This document shows positions 18,859 through 21,755 of a stretch of 21,755 nucleotides of DNA, in pieces. The notes under the pieces are model-generated. The model made no database searches and was not told the DNA's origin. It was given only the letters and a program-made list of their open reading frames with translations. The position numbers and the translations under genes are program-made. Location of the stretch: contig LRSR01004295.1 in the NCBI GenBank assembly GCA_001579985.1, forward strand, positions 1-21,755. The letters run 5' to 3'. The stretch comes from Hypsibius dujardini. Taxonomy: Eukaryota; Tardigrada; Eutardigrada; Parachela; Hypsibiidae. Each line of letters begins with the position of its first letter. Within the stretch, counting starts at the first letter, position 1.

Positions 18859-19071
18859 AACGTTTGACCTACAAACATACAGACATACAGACATACAGAC
18901 ATACAGACATTCAGACAGACAGACAAGCATACAGACAGACAGACTGAGAAGCTGGACGCATGGTAGCTGTATTGAGAATGGACAGCTGGGCGAAGGCTCG
19001 ATTCGCCATTTGTGTGCCCCAAACTGCTCCAATTTGGCATTGTTTGAACATGTTTTGGCCTTTTGGTGCAG
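18692..19071 (+). other. Intron A5-B6 with tetranucleotide array
   Basis: The intron is 380 bp and phase 1. Nearly half is the ACAG-type array at 18762-18947. The acceptor is TTTTGGTGCAG, about 125 bp after the array. Confidence 0.8.
18762..18947 (+). repeat. (ACAG/CATACAGA)n array with higher-order unit
   Basis: Runs of ACAG and ACATACAGAC are broken three times by CGTTTGACCTACA (near 18763, 18798, 18860). This gives a roughly 62-bp higher-order period for the last two. A long Cys/Val/Leu-rich frame on the complement is a by-product of the repeat. Confidence 0.9.
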
Positions 19072-19550
19072 TTATCCTCGAGTCGGGTAAACGTCTGACT
19101 AGAAATTCGATCATCAATTCAACGCGGGCAACATGTAGTTTGCAATTCCAAGTGGACGGCGACGTTGTCCTTTACCGGGAGTGCGATGGCGCAGCGATCT
19201 TTTCTTTCAAGAAGGAAATGGTTTTCTTGAGAAATATGGACCTTTTGCATGAATTTGGCATTTCAACCCACGGTGATCTGGAAGCTTATGGCTTAAATGG
19301 GACCGTGACCACACTGCGGAATGTCACAGCACGTATGCGGTGGGATACGACCGACGGTGCTGATCTTCGTCTACACGACGATTGCGTCCTCTGCATTTAT
19401 CGGAACGGTACCTGCTTATGGATTTCAAGTGGGCTTTCTTACGGCTGCCCCTTGGTGAACTCAACCGAGCCCTCCGCCGTTTCGTTTCAGTCTGAGCACC
19501 AATCTGTAGCGCCCCAGAGGATGTTTAACGCTCCACGGCAGCCAGCTAAT
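19072..19550 (+). CDS. Lectin exon B6 (class B with long C-terminal tail)
   Basis: It encodes VILESGKRLTRN at its start. Site 1 is Q-V-D-G-D-V-V-L-Y (Asn to Asp), and site 2 is H-G-D-L-E-A-Y. The third subdomain LHDDCVLCIYRNG is followed by TCLW and YGCP. It has six cysteines and NST, NGT and NVT sequons. The tail of about 40 residues after the last Cys is Ser/Gln/Pro-rich and parallels B3, so B6 ends a unit. The donor is either AAT|GTATGC (used here) or TGC|GTAAAA six bases later. Both are phase 0 and would differ by two residues. Confidence 0.86.
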
Positions 19551-20466
19551 GTATGCGTAAAACTCTGCCAATTTCAGCTCATGGGGGTCGAGTTAGGGCG
19601 TGCCCTTTTCCACCCTCGTAAACTCAAAATCAGTTTAAGCAGCAATCCGATGTAGCACAGATTTTGAATATAAAATGTTCAGGGGAGGCAAGAAGAGTTA
19701 AGGACTCTTTGTGGGGGGCGGGGGCTATCCTATTTTAAATCTAAAAATTTAGAAAAAATCAAACCCCCCATTTTGGGGTTTAGGCTACAAGCCTCCTCTT
19801 CTTTCCCCTTTTTTGTCCCTGCTGCCTTTACGAGTGTTGAGCAAGGTCCCTTTGCGTCATCATGGCAAATTTGATCATTCTGGATACCCAATTGTTATTC
19901 AATTTTTAAAGTAAAAACCCTTACATTTGGACCTTGGCCGAATAAACGGTTTGGTTATAGCCCAGGGAGGGAAGTTAAAAGTCGGCTTTTTGGTTTTTCA
20001 AAAGCCTCAATCCTCATCTAATCGAGTTAATGGACGTTGATCAACATCAGACAATAGAAAAATGGAGATGACAAAAAGGGAGAAGAAGAGGGGGATTGTA
20101 AACTTAGTCAGTGGGGGGAGTACACTCACACTTTTCCCCCTTTTATTGAAGGAACAGTGCCCTCAACTCCCGAATGTTAGAAAAGTTGAAGTGCCCTTCC
20201 TCGAATTGATTTGTAAGGGGCAGTTGCCCCCCCCCCCAGTTAGACAAGCCATAAATGTTAATATTTTGGGCGTTAAACATCCGGGAAGAAAACTAAATTG
20301 ATTGTTTCGCATCGATCCTCTATATCAGCCCCTTGCCCACTTCTGTGTGAATAGACCTCTTAAGAGCTGAAATTGGCCCCTGGTGTCAAACTTCAGCTAT
20401 TTTGTTTCACGCCATTTTATGCCCGTATATTTCAACAGAGAAAAACAGATTACATATTTGCTTCAG
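19551..20466 (+). other. Intron B6-A6
   Basis: The intron is 916 bp and phase 0. It contains a 260-bp segment (19763-20024) repeated after A6, and C- and G-runs. The acceptor is TTGCTTCAG. No gene is recognised. Confidence 0.72.
19763..20024 (+). repeat. 260-bp intron repeat, copy 1
   Basis: It matches 21450-21710 over its length with moderate divergence. Shared landmarks are GGTTTAGGCT, TTTACGAGTG, ACCCAATTGTT and GATTTGGAC/CATTTGGAC. Confidence 0.78.
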
Positions 20467-20863
20467 GTATTAGAATCCGGCCAATCCCTATCGGTTGGAC
20501 AGTCATTGTGGTCTCCAAGTCGGAATGTGCAGCTGAAGATGGAGTCCATTGGAGATTTGGTGATATATCGCGTGTGTGACAACCAGTCCATTTGGTCGAG
20601 TGCATCATCATTCGCCTACATGAACAACATTACCAATCCACAATCTGTGGTCATGCAGGAGAACGGAAACCTCGCCATATACCGATTGGATGGGCTCCTC
20701 GTCTGGAGTTCCGGTACCTTTAGCCCTCGGTTTGCAGGTGCAAGGCTCCGCTTGGATGACACGGGAGCTTTGTGTATTTTCACCGACAAAGAATGTCTCT
20801 GGGAGTCCGGCGGTTTTGCACTATGTCAACCGTTACCGTCCCCGACCTTCGAAAAGGCAGAAG
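20467..20863 (+). CDS. Lectin exon A6 (class A, A1/A3 type)
   Basis: It begins VLESGQSLSVGQSLWSP and is close to A1 and A3 throughout (QLKME-IGDLVIYR-CDNQSIWSS, MQENGNLAIY, CLWESGGFALC), with a few inserted residues after SIWSS. It therefore opens the next unit. The loop after the second motif is RLDG where A1 has NTEG and A3 has NGNG. The sugar motifs are degenerate as in A1/A3. It has four cysteines. The donor GAAG|GTAGGG is phase 1 and should join a class-B exon to the right of the window. Confidence 0.87.
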
Positions 20864-21755
20864 GTAGGGTGTTACTTCATAACGCAATGGTTTATGCGTG
20901 TATCACGAGGGGCCAACTGCAACTCTTGGGGGTCCCGTTAGAGCGCGTACCCAGTCCCACAGACTATCAACTCCAATTTGTTCACACAAGTCCAATAAAG
21001 TTTGGTTCTTGCGACTTTTGCCCAAGAAAATCAATTCCATTTTGTTCAATAGTCCAACAGAGCGATATATCACCCAGAAAGTCGATTCAATTCAATTTCA
21101 TGAAGCCGAGAAACCATAGTTTTTTGTGTACAAAAATATTTGAGGGAGAAGACTAGGCACCAAAAATGAGACAGAAGAATTTTATGGGCCTTTAAATGTC
21201 CAGCCATTAAAAAATGAATAGTTGTTATTACCGTAAGTCGTAGTTCTCTTTTATGCGTTTGCACTCGCTACCGACACAGAACACAGACGAAACAGTACGA
21301 ACACATCGGTTCGTCACATTGAACAATTCAGTCATTCCCCCTCACTTTCTGATGGTGCGGGCCATGCTGCTTTCTCCTATTGTCGACGAAAGCAAAGCCC
21401 ATTGTAAGATTCTCCAATTGTTGAAACTATAAAATAACTTTCTGGATGCCCCCCCCCGGATTTTGCCGGTTTAGGCTGCAAGTCCCGCCCGTCCTCTTCC
21501 CCTTTTCTGTCCCTCGTTGTTTTACGAGTGCTATCCAATGTCCCTTTGAATCATCATAACAAAATTGATAATTTTGGAAAACCCAATTGTTCCTCAATCT
21601 TTTAGTGTAAGAACCCTAAGATTTGGACATTGGGCGAATAGATTGTGTGGCCAAAACCATGGGAGTGAAGATAAAAGTGGGTGATTTGGTTTTCAATCCG
21701 CTCTCAATCGGGCAATGTCCAGTATTTAGGGTTTGAACTTTCTTGTGGTGATGAA
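20864..21755 (+). other. Intron after A6 (runs off the window)
   Basis: 892 bp are visible and no lectin exon is present. From 21450 it holds the second copy of the 260-bp repeat. The phase-1 donor of A6 predicts a class-B exon further right. Confidence 0.68.
21450..21710 (+). repeat. 260-bp intron repeat, copy 2
   Basis: This is the partner of 19763-20024, 1687 bp downstream in the same orientation. A C-run lies at its left edge. Confidence 0.78.

Noticed and set aside
18762-18947. CRISPR-like spaced repeats
   Set aside because: The units are short, contiguous and variable, and lie in an intron of a eukaryotic gene. This is a microsatellite with higher-order units.
18715-19040. Cys/Val/Leu-rich minus-strand frames that look like a Cys-repeat protein
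   Set aside because: They are pure translation of the ACAG array on the complement strand.
18960-19071. Open extension upstream of B6 that begins with ATG, considered as an alternative first exon
   Set aside because: It reads through the strong TTTTGGTGCAG acceptor, shows no signal-peptide core, and A5 joins B6 cleanly in phase 1.

Overview
This is eukaryotic nuclear DNA. The genes are split by introns with ordinary GT/AG junctions, microsatellites and minisatellites are frequent, and a degraded LTR retrotransposon sits at the left end. The host is probably an invertebrate animal, but I cannot name the clade from this window. There are no bacterial operons, rRNA, CRISPR arrays or convincing tRNA genes.

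Layout. (1) Positions 1 to about 4456 hold a Ty3/gypsy-type LTR retrotransposon on the plus strand: the end of a 5' LTR, a leader with a putative primer-binding site, an intact gag, and a pol frame. Pol carries a zinc knuckle, a retropepsin, a cluster of zinc fingers and a reverse transcriptase (RT). It has an internal stop and is cut off just after the YIDD catalytic box, where a 38-bp 3' LTR remnant follows. RNase H and integrase are gone. (2) From 4924 to 20863, twelve exons each encode one bulb-type (B-lectin, monocot-mannose-binding-like) domain, all on the plus strand. No first exon with a signal peptide and no terminal exon is present, so this is the interior of one very large gene or of a few tandem genes running off both ends.

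The lectin exons fall into two classes. Class A (A1-A6) has four cysteines and enters in phase 0 and leaves in phase 1. Class B (B1-B6) has six cysteines and enters in phase 1 and leaves in phase 0. An A+B pair is therefore a symmetric 0-0 cassette that can be duplicated or deleted without breaking the frame. The order is A1 B1 A2 B2 B3 A3 B4 A4 B5 A5 B6 A6. Every junction is phase-compatible except B2 to B3, which would create an early stop. This makes B2 and B3 candidates for mutually exclusive exons.

The array grew by segmental duplication. A block of about 2.2 kb (4650-6809) recurs 6625 bp downstream (11275-13434), and a third, decayed copy of its left edge lies at 15797-16119 without its A exon. 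Between the two good copies the introns are nearly identical, but short patches inside the lectin exons differ at many amino acids. This suggests local diversification by gene conversion or by selection. Two terminal-inverted-repeat elements, a 12-bp minisatellite in inverted orientation and several simple repeats fill the introns.
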